Assembly (NCBI RefSeq): GCF_022836935.1
Contig: NZ_CP083239.1
Coordinates: 4,168,001 to 4,232,000 of the forward strand
DNA length: 64,000 nucleotides
Source of the DNA: Ancylobacter polymorphus
Lineage (GTDB): Bacteria; Pseudomonadota; Alphaproteobacteria; Rhizobiales; Xanthobacteraceae
Direction: 5' to 3'
The stretch's first letter is position 1. Every line of letters begins with the position of its first letter. Position numbers and translations under genes: made by a program. Below are positions 36,856 through 45,196 of the stretch, in pieces. The notes beneath the pieces were generated by a model. That model was not told the origin of the DNA, ran no database searches, and was given only the letters and a program-made list of their open reading frames with translations.

Positions 36856-37415
36856 GGCGCCGGCGCTCCGGGGGCGGCAGGAGCGGGCGCTGCGGGTGCG
36901 GCCGGGGCCGGCAGAGGCGCGGAAGCCGGCGCGGCAGAGGCGGGCGCGCTCCCGGTGGCGGGCGCGGCAGAACCCGGCGTGGCGGCGGCCGGCTGGCCGG
37001 TCATCTCGATGCCGACCAGCGCGATCTTGAGGTAGCCGGCGGCGCGCAACAGGTTCATCACCTCCATCAGCGCGCCATAGTCGACGGTCTTGTCGGCGCG
37101 CAGGAAGATGCGGGTGTCGCGCTTGCCCTCCGTCGTGCGGTCGAGCGTCGCCCCCAGCGTCTCGCGCGCCACATCGTCATTGCCGATGGCGAGCACCAGA
37201 TCGCTCTTGACGGTGAGATAGACCGGCTTGTCCGGGCGCGGCTGCACCTGCGCGTTCGAGGCCGGCAAATCCACCGCCACATCGACGGTGGAAAGCGGCG
37301 CCGCCACCATGAAGATGATCAGCAGCACCAGGATCACGTCGATGAACGGGGTGACGTTGATCTCGTGGTTCTCGACGAGATCGTCCGTGTCGGTGCTCTG
37401 CAGCTTCGCGCCCAT
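36852..37415 (-). CDS. exbD: ExbD
   Basis: 187 residues. The N-terminal helix contains the proton-carrying aspartate in [22 protein letters not shown]. The periplasmic domain has [23 protein letters not shown] and [28 protein letters not shown]. About 45 extra residues of Ala/Pro repeats follow at the C terminus, which canonical ExbD (about 140 residues) lacks. It forms the TonB-energising motor with ExbB, six bases upstream. Confidence 0.93.
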   Translation of the reverse strand: MGAKLQSTDTDDLVENHEINVTPFIDVILVLLIIFMVAAPLSTVDVAVDLPASNAQVQPRPDKPVYLTVKSDLVLAIGNDDVARETLGATLDRTTEGKRDTRIFLRADKTVDYGALMEVMNLLRAAGYLKIALVGIEMTGQPAAATPGSAAPATGSAPASAAPASAPLPAPAAPAAPAPAAPGAPAP

Positions 37416-37421
37416 GGCGGC

Positions 37422-38525
37422 TCACTCCGCCGCCGCGCGCACGCGCTGCGGGGCGGCGCGGGCGGCGTCGCGGCGGTCGAGATCGCGCGAAAGCAGCCGC
37501 AGCACCTCGGCCGAGGCATCGCCCATCAGCACGCGATAGCCCGACACCTGGCGCGAGAAATGGTTGTAGATCACGACAGCCGGAATGGCGGCGACGAGGC
37601 CGATGGCGGTGGCGAGCAGTGCCTCGGCGATGCCGGGCGCCACCACGGCGAGATTGGTGGTCTGCGCCTTCGAGATGCCGATGAACGAGTTCATGATGCC
37701 CCACACCGTGCCGAACAGGCCGACGAAGGGCGCGGTGGCGCCGATGGTGGCGAGCAGGCCGGTGCCGCGCGTGATCGCCCGCCCGGCCGCCACCTCGATG
37801 CGGGTGAGCGAGATCGACACGCGCTCCTTGATGCCGTCGGCCGGCAAGGGGCCGGAGCGCTTGAGTTCCAGATCGGTGGCGCGCAGCATGGCGCCTGCCG
37901 GGCCGCGCGGATCGACGCGGCGCGCCTCCTCCAGCGTGGCGCTGGCGAGATAGCCCTTCAGCGCGCGCCGCAGCCGGCCCTTGGCGACGGCGAGTTCCAT
38001 CGTCTTGGCCAGCCACACCGTCCAGGTCACCACCGAGGCGAAGGCGAGGCCGATCATGACCGCCTTCACCACCCAGTCCGCCGCCATGAACATGCCCCAG
38101 GGGGACAGGTCATGCGGGAGTTGGGCGGCGACGCTCGAATCCTCGCCCGCCTCAAGCGGAAGGCCGGCCGCCGGGTCGGCGGCCGCATCCCCGGTGGCAG
38201 GAGCAGCGACAGGGGGAGCGGCGGCCGAGGGAGCGGCGACCTGGGGATCGACGGCAACCGGCGCGGCCTCGCCGGCCGGGGACGGCGCAGCGGCGCCGCC
38301 CGTGGTCGGGGCCGTAGTGCCGGAAGCCGGCGGCACCAGCGGATCAAATGTGGGGGCGGCAGGCGCGGTCGCCGCCGGCGGCGCGGAGAGGGCGGGCGAC
38401 GCCGGTGCCGTTTCCTGCGCCGTTTCCTGCGCCCACGCCCCCACCGGGCCGGCGACCAGCAGCGCCAGCGCCAGAACGAGGTTCAGCGCGCGGCGCAGGG
38501 CGGTGGTCTTGGGTGTCGTCGGCAT
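37422..38525 (-). CDS. exbB: ExbB with signal peptide and long Ala/Pro-rich N-terminal region
   Basis: 367 residues from ATG 38525. A signal peptide ([24 protein letters not shown]) is followed by some 100 residues of Ala/Pro/Thr low complexity and then the three-helix ExbB core: [51 protein letters not shown] and [24 protein letters not shown]. This is the extended alphaproteobacterial ExbB form. It forms the pentameric stator around ExbD and conducts protons to drive TonB. It is the first gene of the exbB-exbD-tonB operon. An upstream in-frame start near 38639 is possible but would hide the signal peptide. Confidence 0.9.
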   Translation of the reverse strand: MPTTPKTTALRRALNLVLALALLVAGPVGAWAQETAQETAPASPALSAPPAATAPAAPTFDPLVPPASGTTAPTTGGAAAPSPAGEAAPVAVDPQVAAPSAAAPPVAAPATGDAAADPAAGLPLEAGEDSSVAAQLPHDLSPWGMFMAADWVVKAVMIGLAFASVVTWTVWLAKTMELAVAKGRLRRALKGYLASATLEEARRVDPRGPAGAMLRATDLELKRSGPLPADGIKERVSISLTRIEVAAGRAITRGTGLLATIGATAPFVGLFGTVWGIMNSFIGISKAQTTNLAVVAPGIAEALLATAIGLVAAIPAVVIYNHFSRQVSGYRVLMGDASAEVLRLLSRDLDRRDAARAAPQRVRAAAE

Positions 38526-38724
38526 GGCTTCGCGAAGCTCCGGTCTTCCCCGGCGCTCCAGCCCACAGGCGGAGATGTCCACGGGGACGTCCTCAGTCCC
38601 GGCTTCCATAAACCTGCGATGACTAGGTCGACAACACAAAATCCTTCACAAATACAAATGTAGAACCCTTCAAAACTGGATTTAGGCAGGATCGTACAAT
38701 TTTACATTATTCTAGACTAAGACT
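38526..38724. promoter_or_regulatory. Promoter region of exbB-exbD-tonB
   Basis: 199 bases; the part from 38630 to 38720 is markedly AT-rich for this window and contains TTTACATTATTCTAGAC at about 38700-38716. That resembles an imperfect Irr/ICE-like iron-response dyad, but the match is weak. No gene is seen. Iron control would suit a TonB system. Confidence 0.3.
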
Positions 38725-40161
38725 TCAGCCCACCGAGACACCGATCACCTTGCCGGGGTTGAGCGTGCCGGCGGGGTCGAGCGCGCCTTTGAGCCGGTGC
38801 ATCAGGTCAAGCGCCACCGGGTCGGCGTAATGGGCCAGTTCCTCGCGCTTCAAAAGGCCGATGCCGTGCTCGGCGGCGATGGAGCCGTCCATGTCGTCGA
38901 CAATGTCGTGGACGATGCGGTTGAACCGCTCCCACAGCGCGAGGAAGGCGGCCTTTTCCATGCCCACGGGCTGGCTGAGGTTGAAATGGATATTGCCGTC
39001 GCCGACATGGCCGAACGGGCACGGGCGCAGCCCCGGCAGCGCCGCCATGCAGGCGGGCAGCGCGCGCTCCAGAAATTCCGGCACGCGTGAGACAGGCACC
39101 GAGACATCGTGCTTGATCGAGCCGCCCTCATGCTTCTGCGCTTCCGACATGTCCTCGCGCAGCCGCCACATATTGGCCGCCTGCGCCTCGCTGGTGGCGA
39201 TGGCGGCATCGAGCACCTCGCCCGCCTCCATCGCGGCGCCGAGCCCCTCCTCCATCAGCGCGGCGAGGTCGAAGGCGCGGGTGGGCGAGGAAAGCTCGGC
39301 CAGCACGTACCAGTCATAGGTCTCGCGCAGCGGGCGCACCGTGCCGGGCATGTGCTTGAGCACCGTCTCCACGCCGAAGGCGGCCATCAGCTCGAAGGTG
39401 GTGAGCGCGTCGCCCGCCTCCCCGCGCAGCCGCTTCAACAGGGCGAGCGCGGCGGAAGGGTCCGGCACGGCGAGGAAGGCGGTGGCGCGCTGCGCCGGCT
39501 GCGGGAACAGCTTCAGCACGGCGGCGGTGATGATGCCGAGCGTGCCCTCGCTGCCGAGGAAAAGCTGCTTGAGGTCGTAGCCCGCATTGTTCTTGCGCAG
39601 CCGCTTCAGCCCGTTCCACACCCGCCCGTCGGCCAACACGACTTCCAGCCCCAGCGCGAGCTCGCGCGCATTGCCATAGCGCAGCACGGCGGTGCCGCCG
39701 GCGTTCGACGACAAGTTGCCGCCGATGCGGCAGGAGCCCTGCGAGGCGATGTGCAGGGGGAACAGGCAGCCCGCCTCCTCCGCTGCCGCGTGCACCTTGT
39801 CGAGAATGCAGCCGGCTTCCACCGTCATCGTCATGTCGACGGGATCGAAGGCGCGGATGCGGTCCAGCCGGGAGAGCGAAAGCAGCATCTGGCCGAACGG
39901 CATCTGCCCGCCCACCAGCCCGGTATTGCCGCCCTGCGGCACCAGCGGTACCCCCGCCCGCGCGCAGGTCTCGACCACGAACGCCACCTCCTCGGTGGAG
40001 CCCGGCCGCAGCACCGCCGGCGCCTCGCCCTTATAGAGCCCGCGCTCCTCGTGCAGGTACGGCGCCATGTCGGCCGGATCGGTGAGCACATGCGCGGCGC
40101 CGAGGCGCTGGGCGAGGGTGGCGAGCAGGGGGGAGAGGGGGGACGAGGCTGCGAGCGTCAT
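38725..40161 (-). CDS. FAD-linked D-2-hydroxyacid dehydrogenase (D-lactate/D-2-hydroxyglutarate type)
   Basis: 478 residues. The FAD_binding_4 domain shows VLRPGSTEEVAFVVETCARAGVPLVPQGGNTGLVGGQMP and GSCRIGGNLSSNAGGTAVLRYGNARELALGLEVVLADG, with GYDLKQLFLGSEGTLGIITAAVLKLFP. The C-terminal FAD-oxidase domain ends AAEHGIGLLKREELAHYADPVALDLMHRLKGALDPAGTLNPGKV, with the conserved GHVGDGNIHFN before it. It oxidises a D-2-hydroxy acid to the keto acid, passing electrons to ETF, cytochrome or quinone. D-lactate and D-2-hydroxyglutarate are both plausible. It stands alone, divergent from the ParDE operon. Confidence 0.87.
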   Translation of the reverse strand: MTLAASSPLSPLLATLAQRLGAAHVLTDPADMAPYLHEERGLYKGEAPAVLRPGSTEEVAFVVETCARAGVPLVPQGGNTGLVGGQMPFGQMLLSLSRLDRIRAFDPVDMTMTVEAGCILDKVHAAAEEAGCLFPLHIASQGSCRIGGNLSSNAGGTAVLRYGNARELALGLEVVLADGRVWNGLKRLRKNNAGYDLKQLFLGSEGTLGIITAAVLKLFPQPAQRATAFLAVPDPSAALALLKRLRGEAGDALTTFELMAAFGVETVLKHMPGTVRPLRETYDWYVLAELSSPTRAFDLAALMEEGLGAAMEAGEVLDAAIATSEAQAANMWRLREDMSEAQKHEGGSIKHDVSVPVSRVPEFLERALPACMAALPGLRPCPFGHVGDGNIHFNLSQPVGMEKAAFLALWERFNRIVHDIVDDMDGSIAAEHGIGLLKREELAHYADPVALDLMHRLKGALDPAGTLNPGKVIGVSVG

Positions 40162-40181
40162 TGAACTCTCAGGGGCAAGCG

Positions 40182-40198
40182 GTATGATGAATTCATAC
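40182..40198. promoter_or_regulatory. GTATGA-N5-TCATAC operator before parD
   Basis: Perfect 6-base arms around TGAAT, ending 17 bases before the parD ATG. Type II antitoxins of the ribbon-helix-helix class repress their own promoter through such dyads, so this is very likely the ParD/ParDE operator. It also lies 20 bases upstream of the divergent FAD dehydrogenase start. Confidence 0.6.
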
Positions 40199-40215
40199 TA
40201 ACGAGGGAGGGCCGG

Positions 40216-40500
40216 ATGGCGAATGCCGAGAAGCGCACCTTCAGTCTGCCACGTGAGCAGGCGGAATTCATAGACCGGCTGGTGGACTCGGGCACCTATG
40301 GCAGCGCCAGCGAAGTGATCCGCGCCGGCCTGCGCGCGCTTCAGGAACGCGACGCGGCCGTCGAACGCTGGCTGCGCGAGGACGTGGCGCCGGTGATAGC
40401 CGAAATGCAGGCGCACCCCGAAAGGGGCATCCCAGCGGAAGATGTCTTCAACGAAATCCGCGCCCTTCACAGCCAGCGCATCCAGCGTCGTGGCGTATAA
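40216..40500 (+). CDS. parD: ParD-type antitoxin (CC2985 family)
   Basis: 94 residues. The N-terminal ribbon-helix-helix (EKRTFSLPREQAEFIDRLVDSGTYGSASEVIRAGLRALQERD) binds DNA. The C-terminal helical tail (GIPAEDVFNEIRALHSQRI) would wrap the toxin. It neutralises ParE and represses the operon, probably through the GTATGA-N5-TCATAC dyad upstream. The stop overlaps the start of parE. Confidence 0.9.
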   Translation: MANAEKRTFSLPREQAEFIDRLVDSGTYGSASEVIRAGLRALQERDAAVERWLREDVAPVIAEMQAHPERGIPAEDVFNEIRALHSQRIQRRGV

Positions 40501-40795
40501 GATCATCATCTCGCCCGAGGCTCGGAGCGACCTGATCAGCCTTTTCAGGTTTGTCGCGGAGCGCTCGGGAAAAGACACCGCGCTCAGCTATGTCGAGCGG
40601 ATCGAAGCATACTGCTGTTCCTTCACGGATTTCCCCGTACGCGGCACCTGCCGTGACGATATAGTCCCCGGCCTGCGCATCGTCGGCTTCGAGCGGCGCG
40701 TGACGATTGCCTTCCATATCGAACGCGAGCGCGTGGTATTCGACCGCGTCCTGTATGGAGGGCGCTCACTCGAACGGCTCGGCGACGACGACTGA
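40490..40795 (+). CDS. parE: ParE/RelE superfamily toxin
   Basis: 101 residues from GTG 40490, overlapping the parD stop; ATG 40442 would add 16 residues of unrelated character. Features are YKIIISPEARSDLISLFRFVAER, ALSYVERIEAYCCSFTDFPVRGTCRDDIVPGLRI and the C-terminal VVFDRVLYGGRSLERL, the ParE pattern. ParE toxins poison DNA gyrase; here that is expected from family only. It is translated by coupling to parD, as usual for such pairs. Confidence 0.88.
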   Translation: MAYKIIISPEARSDLISLFRFVAERSGKDTALSYVERIEAYCCSFTDFPVRGTCRDDIVPGLRIVGFERRVTIAFHIERERVVFDRVLYGGRSLERLGDDD

Positions 40796-40840
40796 CCACG
40801 CCCCCTTGCCCCCGCGCGTCTTTCCCCCTATCCCCGCGCC

Positions 40841-42655
40841 ATGGCGCCTCCTCTCCTTCTGCTTCAAGACACCAAGCTCACCTTCGGCGGCACGCCGCTG
40901 CTGGAGGGGGCGGAGCTTTCCGTTTCCGCCGGCGAGCGCGTCGGCCTTGTCGGTCGCAACGGCTCGGGCAAATCCACGCTTTTGAAAATCGCCGCCGGCC
41001 TCGTTTCGGCCGATAGCGGCGCGCGCTTCGTGCAGCCCGGCGCCACGGTGCGCTATCTGCCGCAGGAGCCGGACCTCTCCGGCTTCGAAACCACGCTCGC
41101 CTATGTCGAGGCCGGCATGGGCCCGGGCGATGCGGAATACCGCGCGCAATATCTGCTCGGCGAACTCGGCCTCACCGGCACGGAGCACCCGGCCAATCTC
41201 TCCGGCGGCGAGGCCCGCCGCGCCGCGCTTGCCCGCGTGCTGGCGCCGGAGCCGGACATTCTGCTGCTGGACGAGCCGACCAACCATCTCGACCTGCCGG
41301 CCATCGAATGGCTGGAAGCGGAAATCGCCTCGCTGCGCTCCGCCCTCGTGCTCATCAGCCATGACCGCCGCTTCCTGCAGGACCTCACCCGCGCCACCGT
41401 CTGGCTCGACCGGGGCCGCACGCGGCGCATGGAGCGCGGCTTCGCCTTCTTCGAGGAATGGCGCGACCAGGTGCTTGAAGAGGAAGAGCGCGACCAGCAG
41501 AAGCTCGCCCGCAAGATCGTCGCGGAAGAGCACTGGATGCGCTACGGCGTCACCGCGCGGCGCAAGCGGAACGTGCGCCGCGTCGGCGAGCTCGCCGCCC
41601 TGCGCGCGCAATATCGCGAGCATCGCGGCGCCGTCGGCACCATTTCCGTCACCGCCACCGAGGCGGAAGTCTCCGGCAAGCTGGTGATGGAAGCCGAGCA
41701 CATCTCCAAGGCCTATGGCGATCGCGTCATCGTGCGCGATCTTTCCATCCGGATCCAGCGCGGCGACCGCATCGGCATTGTCGGGCCCAATGGCGCGGGC
41801 AAGACGACGCTCCTGAAGATGCTGACCGGCGAACTCGCCCCGGACAGCGGCAAGGCCAAGATGGGCACCAATATCGAGATGGCGACGCTGGACCAGCGCC
41901 GCGCCGCGCTCGACCCCAACCGCTCGGTGCGCGACACGCTCACCGACGGGCGCGGCGACCAGGTGTTTGTCGGCGGCAATCCGCGCCATGTCATCGGCTA
42001 TATGAAGGACTTCCTGTTCACGCCGGAACAGGCCGGCACCGCCGTCTCCAAGCTCTCGGGCGGCGAGCGCGGGCGGCTGCTGCTGGCCTGCGCGCTGGCG
42101 CAGGCCTCCAACCTCATGGTGCTGGACGAGCCGACCAACGACCTCGATCTGGAGACGCTCGACCTCTTGGAAGAGATGATCGACGACTATGCCGGCACAG
42201 TGCTGCTGGTGAGCCATGACCGCGACTTCCTCGACCGCACCGTCACCGCCACCATCGCCTATGAGGGCGACGGCCATTGGGAAGTCTATGCCGGCGGCTA
42301 TTCCGACATGGTGGCCCAGCGCGGCCATGGCGTGAAGGCGAAGGCGGCGGCCGCGGCGGCGAGCGCGAAAGCCGCGCCCGCCAAGGCGACGGAGGCTGCC
42401 CCGGCCTCCGGCGCCAAGCGCAAGCTCTCCTTCAAGGAGAAGCACGCGCTAGACCAGCTTCCCAAGCGCATGGCGCAGCTGGAATCGGACATCGCCCGCC
42501 TCAACAACACGCTGCACACGCCGAATTTCTACACCCGCGACCCCGCCGGCTTCCAGAAGGCCACCGCCGAGCTGACCAAGGCCCAGGCCGAACTCGCCAA
42601 GGCCGAGGAGGAATGGCTGGAGCTGGAAATGCGGCGCGAAGAGCTTGAGGGGTGA
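40841..42655 (+). CDS. uup: ABC-F ATPase, Uup-like
   Basis: 604 residues with two ABC cassettes and no membrane segment. Walker A sites are GRNGSGKST (38-46) and GPNGAGKTT. Signatures are LSGGEARRAALA and LSGGERGRLLLA; Walker B motifs are ILLLDEPTNHLD and LMVLDEPTNDLD. Between them lies the charged P-site tRNA-interaction linker (EEWRDQVLEEEERDQQKLARKIVAEEHWMRYG). An Ala-rich stretch and a C-terminal coiled coil (LPKRMAQLESDIARLNNTLH, then a Glu/Lys-rich helix) identify the Uup subgroup. ABC-F proteins act on the ribosome or, for Uup, on branched DNA intermediates. Confidence 0.9.
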   Translation: MAPPLLLLQDTKLTFGGTPLLEGAELSVSAGERVGLVGRNGSGKSTLLKIAAGLVSADSGARFVQPGATVRYLPQEPDLSGFETTLAYVEAGMGPGDAEYRAQYLLGELGLTGTEHPANLSGGEARRAALARVLAPEPDILLLDEPTNHLDLPAIEWLEAEIASLRSALVLISHDRRFLQDLTRATVWLDRGRTRRMERGFAFFEEWRDQVLEEEERDQQKLARKIVAEEHWMRYGVTARRKRNVRRVGELAALRAQYREHRGAVGTISVTATEAEVSGKLVMEAEHISKAYGDRVIVRDLSIRIQRGDRIGIVGPNGAGKTTLLKMLTGELAPDSGKAKMGTNIEMATLDQRRAALDPNRSVRDTLTDGRGDQVFVGGNPRHVIGYMKDFLFTPEQAGTAVSKLSGGERGRLLLACALAQASNLMVLDEPTNDLDLETLDLLEEMIDDYAGTVLLVSHDRDFLDRTVTATIAYEGDGHWEVYAGGYSDMVAQRGHGVKAKAAAAAASAKAAPAKATEAAPASGAKRKLSFKEKHALDQLPKRMAQLESDIARLNNTLHTPNFYTRDPAGFQKATAELTKAQAELAKAEEEWLELEMRREELEG

Positions 42656-42728
42656 GGCGGGGGCGGCCTGCGTGCTTCGAGACGCGGCGCGGCTCCATCA
42701 TCAGATCCATCATCCGATCTTGAACTGT

Positions 42729-42816
42729 CCTCATCCCCGGGCTTGACCCGGGGACCCAGCCTTGCTGCCGTGAGCCAATGGAAACCTGGGTCCCCGGGTC
42801 AAGCCCGGGGATGAGG
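42729..42816. repeat. 31-bp perfect inverted repeat (CCTCATCCCCGGGCTTGACC family)
   Basis: Arms 42729-42759 and 42786-42816 are exact reverse complements around a 26-base loop. It lies 20 bases before the TrmH-type gene and after the ABC-F gene on the same strand. It is a typical dispersed palindrome of alphaproteobacteria and could terminate or attenuate transcription between the two genes. Confidence 0.85.
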
Positions 42817-42835
42817 GAGAGATGAGAGTGCCATC

Positions 42836-43639
42836 ATGATGCTCATCCCCCTCACCTCCCCCGACGACCCGCGCATCGACGCCTACCGCGTCATCAAGGA
42901 GCGCGATCTGGTCGGGCGCGGCGGGCGCTTCATCGTCGAGGGGCGCACCGTGCTGGATGTCGCGCTCTCGCCCCGCAACCGGTTCGCGCTGGAATCACTG
43001 CTGCTGGCGGAAAGCAGGATCGAGGCGCTCGCCCCCCTGCTGGCGCAGGCGCCGCAGGACCTGCCGGTCTACACCGCCAGCCAGGCGATCCTCGACGGCA
43101 TCACCGGCTTCCACATCCATCGCGGGCTGCTCGGCGTCGGGTTGCGCGGCGAGATGCCGTCCATGGCGGCCACCATCGCCGCCCTGCCGGAGGACGCGCT
43201 GGTCGTGGTGCCGCTCGGCATCACCAATCACGACAATGTCGGCGGCATCATGCGCAACGCCGCCGCCTTCGGGGCGGATGCGGCGCTGTTCGACTTCGCC
43301 TCCTGCGATCCCTTGTACCGCAAGGCGATCCGCGTCTCCGTCGGCGGCAGCCTGATCGTACCCTTCGCCCGCGAAGGCTCGGCCGAGGCGCTGCTCGACC
43401 TGCTCACCGCCGTCGGCTTCGAGCTTCTGGCGCTCAGCCCCGCCGGGGCGGCGACGCTGGACGAGGTGCGGCCGGCCCGGCGCACCGCGCTGCTGCTGGG
43501 CGCGGAAGGGCCGGGCCTGCCCGATTCCATCCTCGCCCGCACGCGCACGATCCGCATTCCCATGCGCGGCGGCTTCGACTCGCTCAATGTCGCGACAACC
43601 AGCGGTATCGCACTACACGCGCTTGCCCGTGGCCGGTAA
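42836..43639 (+). CDS. TrmH/SpoU family RNA 2'-O-methyltransferase
   Basis: 267 residues; ATG 42836 and ATG 42839 are adjacent possible starts. The SPOUT motifs are present: motif 1 GITNHDNVGGIMRNAAAFGADAALF, motif 2 LLLGAEGPGLPDSIL, and motif 3 MRGGFDSLNVATTSGIALHALAR, which forms the trefoil knot and binds S-adenosylmethionine. A substrate-binding N-terminal domain (VIKERDLVGRGGRFIVEGRTVL) precedes it. It methylates a ribose in tRNA or 23S rRNA; the site cannot be told. Downstream is a terminator about 100 bases away. Confidence 0.9.
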   Translation: MMLIPLTSPDDPRIDAYRVIKERDLVGRGGRFIVEGRTVLDVALSPRNRFALESLLLAESRIEALAPLLAQAPQDLPVYTASQAILDGITGFHIHRGLLGVGLRGEMPSMAATIAALPEDALVVVPLGITNHDNVGGIMRNAAAFGADAALFDFASCDPLYRKAIRVSVGGSLIVPFAREGSAEALLDLLTAVGFELLALSPAGAATLDEVRPARRTALLLGAEGPGLPDSILARTRTIRIPMRGGFDSLNVATTSGIALHALARGR

Positions 43640-43743
43640 ACCACGCGTGAGATGCGAATCAACGCTCGACAATCCGACCCCCGAGGCGCATCCTCAGATG
43701 CACTTCTACAGGCGGCACGCCGTCTGATTGATCGTCAACTTCC

Positions 43744-43775
43744 AAAGGCCCGAGGCATGTCCTCGGGCCTTTTTT
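43744..43775 (+). terminator. Rho-independent terminator
   Basis: AAAGGCCCGAGG (43744-43755) pairs perfectly with CCTCGGGCCTTT (43761-43772) around CATGT, followed by T residues to 43775. It lies 105 bases after the TrmH-type stop, so it may end that transcript or a short RNA encoded in the gap. Confidence 0.88.
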
Positions 43776-43873
43776 CTTGGCCCCGCCCGCTTTGGACGCG
43801 GCACTTTTGCTGGTATGGCGGCAGGTGCGCGGCGCGCCCTTTGGCCGGACGGCGGAACCGCTTAGAGCACGTT

Positions 43874-43965
43874 CCGATCTGATTGCATCGCAATCAGATC
43901 GGTAAAACGTTCTCTATGCATCACTTAGAGACTGATTCACCGATCAGGTTGTTTCAACCTGATCG
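43874..43965. repeat. Pair of intergenic hairpin repeats
   Basis: CCGATCTGATTG/CAATCAGATCGG (43874-43885 and 43891-43902) and CGATCAGGTTG/CAACCTGATCG (43941-43951 and 43955-43965) are two perfect hairpins. They sit inside a region flanked by AGAGCACGTT and GGCTCTAGG. They resemble the dispersed GATCTGATTG repeats common in Rhizobiales genomes. Confidence 0.75.
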
Positions 43966-44032
43966 GATCAGGCTCTAGGCTGGGGAGCCTGAGCGACGCG
44001 GCCGGCTCGACGGCCCGAACGGAAGCTGAAAG

Positions 44033-44641
44033 ATGCCGGACCACCTCCCCCCTCCCCGCCCTGCCGTCGTCAAGCTCGGCGGGAGCCTTGTCGGCGACCC
44101 CGCCCTGACGCCGCTGCTGGCGACCCTGGCGCGGCGCGGCGCGCCGCTCGTTCTCGTCGCCGGCGGCGGCCCGCTGGCCGATGGCGTGCGGGCGCTGCAG
44201 CCGCGCCTCGGCCTGTCCGATGCCGCCTGTCACCGCATGGCGATCCTCGCCATGGAGCAGACCGCCCACGCCTTGGCCGATCTCGCACCCGGCCTCGCCC
44301 TTGCCGCCACGCCGGCGGAGATCGCGGCGGCGCACGCAGAGGGCCGCGCCGCGCTGTGGCTGCCCGCCGCAATGGCGCTCGCCGCCCGCGACCTGCCGGA
44401 AAGCTGGGAGCTGACCTCCGACAGCCTCGCCGCCTGGCTCGCCCACGCCCTCAGTGCCACGCGCCTGACGCTGGTGAAGTCGGCCCCCGCCCCCACCGGC
44501 AGCGGCCCGGCGGACTGGGCGGCAGCGGGGCTCGTCGACCCGCTGTTTCCCGCCTTCGCCGCCCGCCTCGCCGGCCCGGTCGAGGTGACCCTGCCGGCGG
44601 CGCTCCTCGCCGCCTCCGCCCAGAAGGACATTGCCGCATGA
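44033..44641 (+). CDS. Amino acid kinase family protein, probable MfnE-like kinase
   Basis: 202 residues. The fold of amino-acid/UMP kinases is shown by VVKLGGSLVGD at the N terminus, LVLVAGGGPLADGVRALQ, ELTSDSLAAWLAHALSATRLTLVK and VDPLFPAFAARLAGPVEV. In methanogens MfnE, of this superfamily, phosphorylates the furan intermediate of methanofuran synthesis. The clustered mfnB homologue (47220-47942) supports the same role for methylofuran here. It is the first gene of a tight five-gene operon and overlaps the next by ATGA. A specific assignment needs biochemistry; the kinase fold is secure. Confidence 0.8.
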   Translation: MPDHLPPPRPAVVKLGGSLVGDPALTPLLATLARRGAPLVLVAGGGPLADGVRALQPRLGLSDAACHRMAILAMEQTAHALADLAPGLALAATPAEIAAAHAEGRAALWLPAAMALAARDLPESWELTSDSLAAWLAHALSATRLTLVKSAPAPTGSGPADWAAAGLVDPLFPAFAARLAGPVEVTLPAALLAASAQKDIAA

Positions 44642-45195
44642 GCGCGACCAAGGGACTTTATCCGCGCTGGGCCTGGGCGCTCACCGGCTCCGGCCATTAC
44701 TTCACCGAATCCATCGCCCTGATCAAAGCGCTGGACGCGGTGGACCTGTTCGTCTCGAAGGCGGCGGACGAGGTGCTGCGCATGTACAAGCAGGACCTGC
44801 CCAAGGACACCCGCATCTTCAAGGAGACGACGGCCAGTTCCGCCCCGGTCGGCCGGTTCTATGAGGGCCTGTACCACACGCTCATCGTCTCCCCCGCCTC
44901 CTCCAACACGGTGGCGAAGGCGGTGTTCGGCATTTCCGACACGCTGGTGACCAATTGCTTCGCCCAGGCCGGCAAGTGCCGTGTCCACGCCATCGTCTTC
45001 GCCTGCGACACCGCGCCCGAGATGATCACCATGGCGCCCAAGGGCCCGGTCCCGGTCTATCCGCGCCGCATCGACCTTGAGAACACCGCGAAGCTGAAGG
45101 AGTTCGACGACACGGTGGTGGTCGAATCCATCGGCGATCTCGAAGCCGCCATCGCCGCGCGGCGCCTCCACCTCGCGGACAAGGCCGCCACCTGA
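44638..45195 (+). CDS. afpA: Archaeal-type flavoprotein AfpA (DmrB/MptN-like flavoprotein)
   Basis: 185 residues; the ATG overlaps the previous stop. It belongs to the flavoprotein/decarboxylase (HFCD) family: WAWALTGSGHYFTESIAL at the N terminus, VDLFVSKAADEVLRMY, LIVSPASSNTVAKAVFGISDTLVTNCFAQAGK and PVPVYPRRIDLEN. In methylotrophs this archaeal-like flavoprotein is found in H4MPT islands; archaeal relatives include dihydromethanopterin reductase DmrB. It may reduce a pterin or other cofactor with FMN. Its exact reaction is unproven. It is followed by the DHPS-like gene after one base. Confidence 0.8.
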   Translation: MSATKGLYPRWAWALTGSGHYFTESIALIKALDAVDLFVSKAADEVLRMYKQDLPKDTRIFKETTASSAPVGRFYEGLYHTLIVSPASSNTVAKAVFGISDTLVTNCFAQAGKCRVHAIVFACDTAPEMITMAPKGPVPVYPRRIDLENTAKLKEFDDTVVVESIGDLEAAIAARRLHLADKAAT

Positions 45196-45196
45196 C

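Larger units (their letters stand above)
43640..44032. other. Intergenic region with terminator and two palindromic repeats
   Basis: 393 bases without a supported gene. It holds an unassigned 100-base leader, a strong terminator (43744-43775), then two palindromes at 43874-43902 and 43941-43965. The last 60 bases carry a GGAAG-type ribosome binding site before ATG 44033. Confidence 0.5.

Noticed and set aside
38700..38716. Irr/ICE iron-response box upstream of exbB
   Set aside because: Only one half resembles the consensus and the spacing is off by one; kept as a weak remark in the promoter entry, not as a site.
40442..40489. Earlier ATG start for ParE
   Set aside because: The added 16 residues are not ParE-like and overlap parD in another frame; the GTG at 40490 begins the family's first strand.
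42729..42816. CRISPR-like repeat
   Set aside because: Only one inverted pair with a 26-base loop; there are no regularly spaced direct repeats and no cas genes anywhere in the window.
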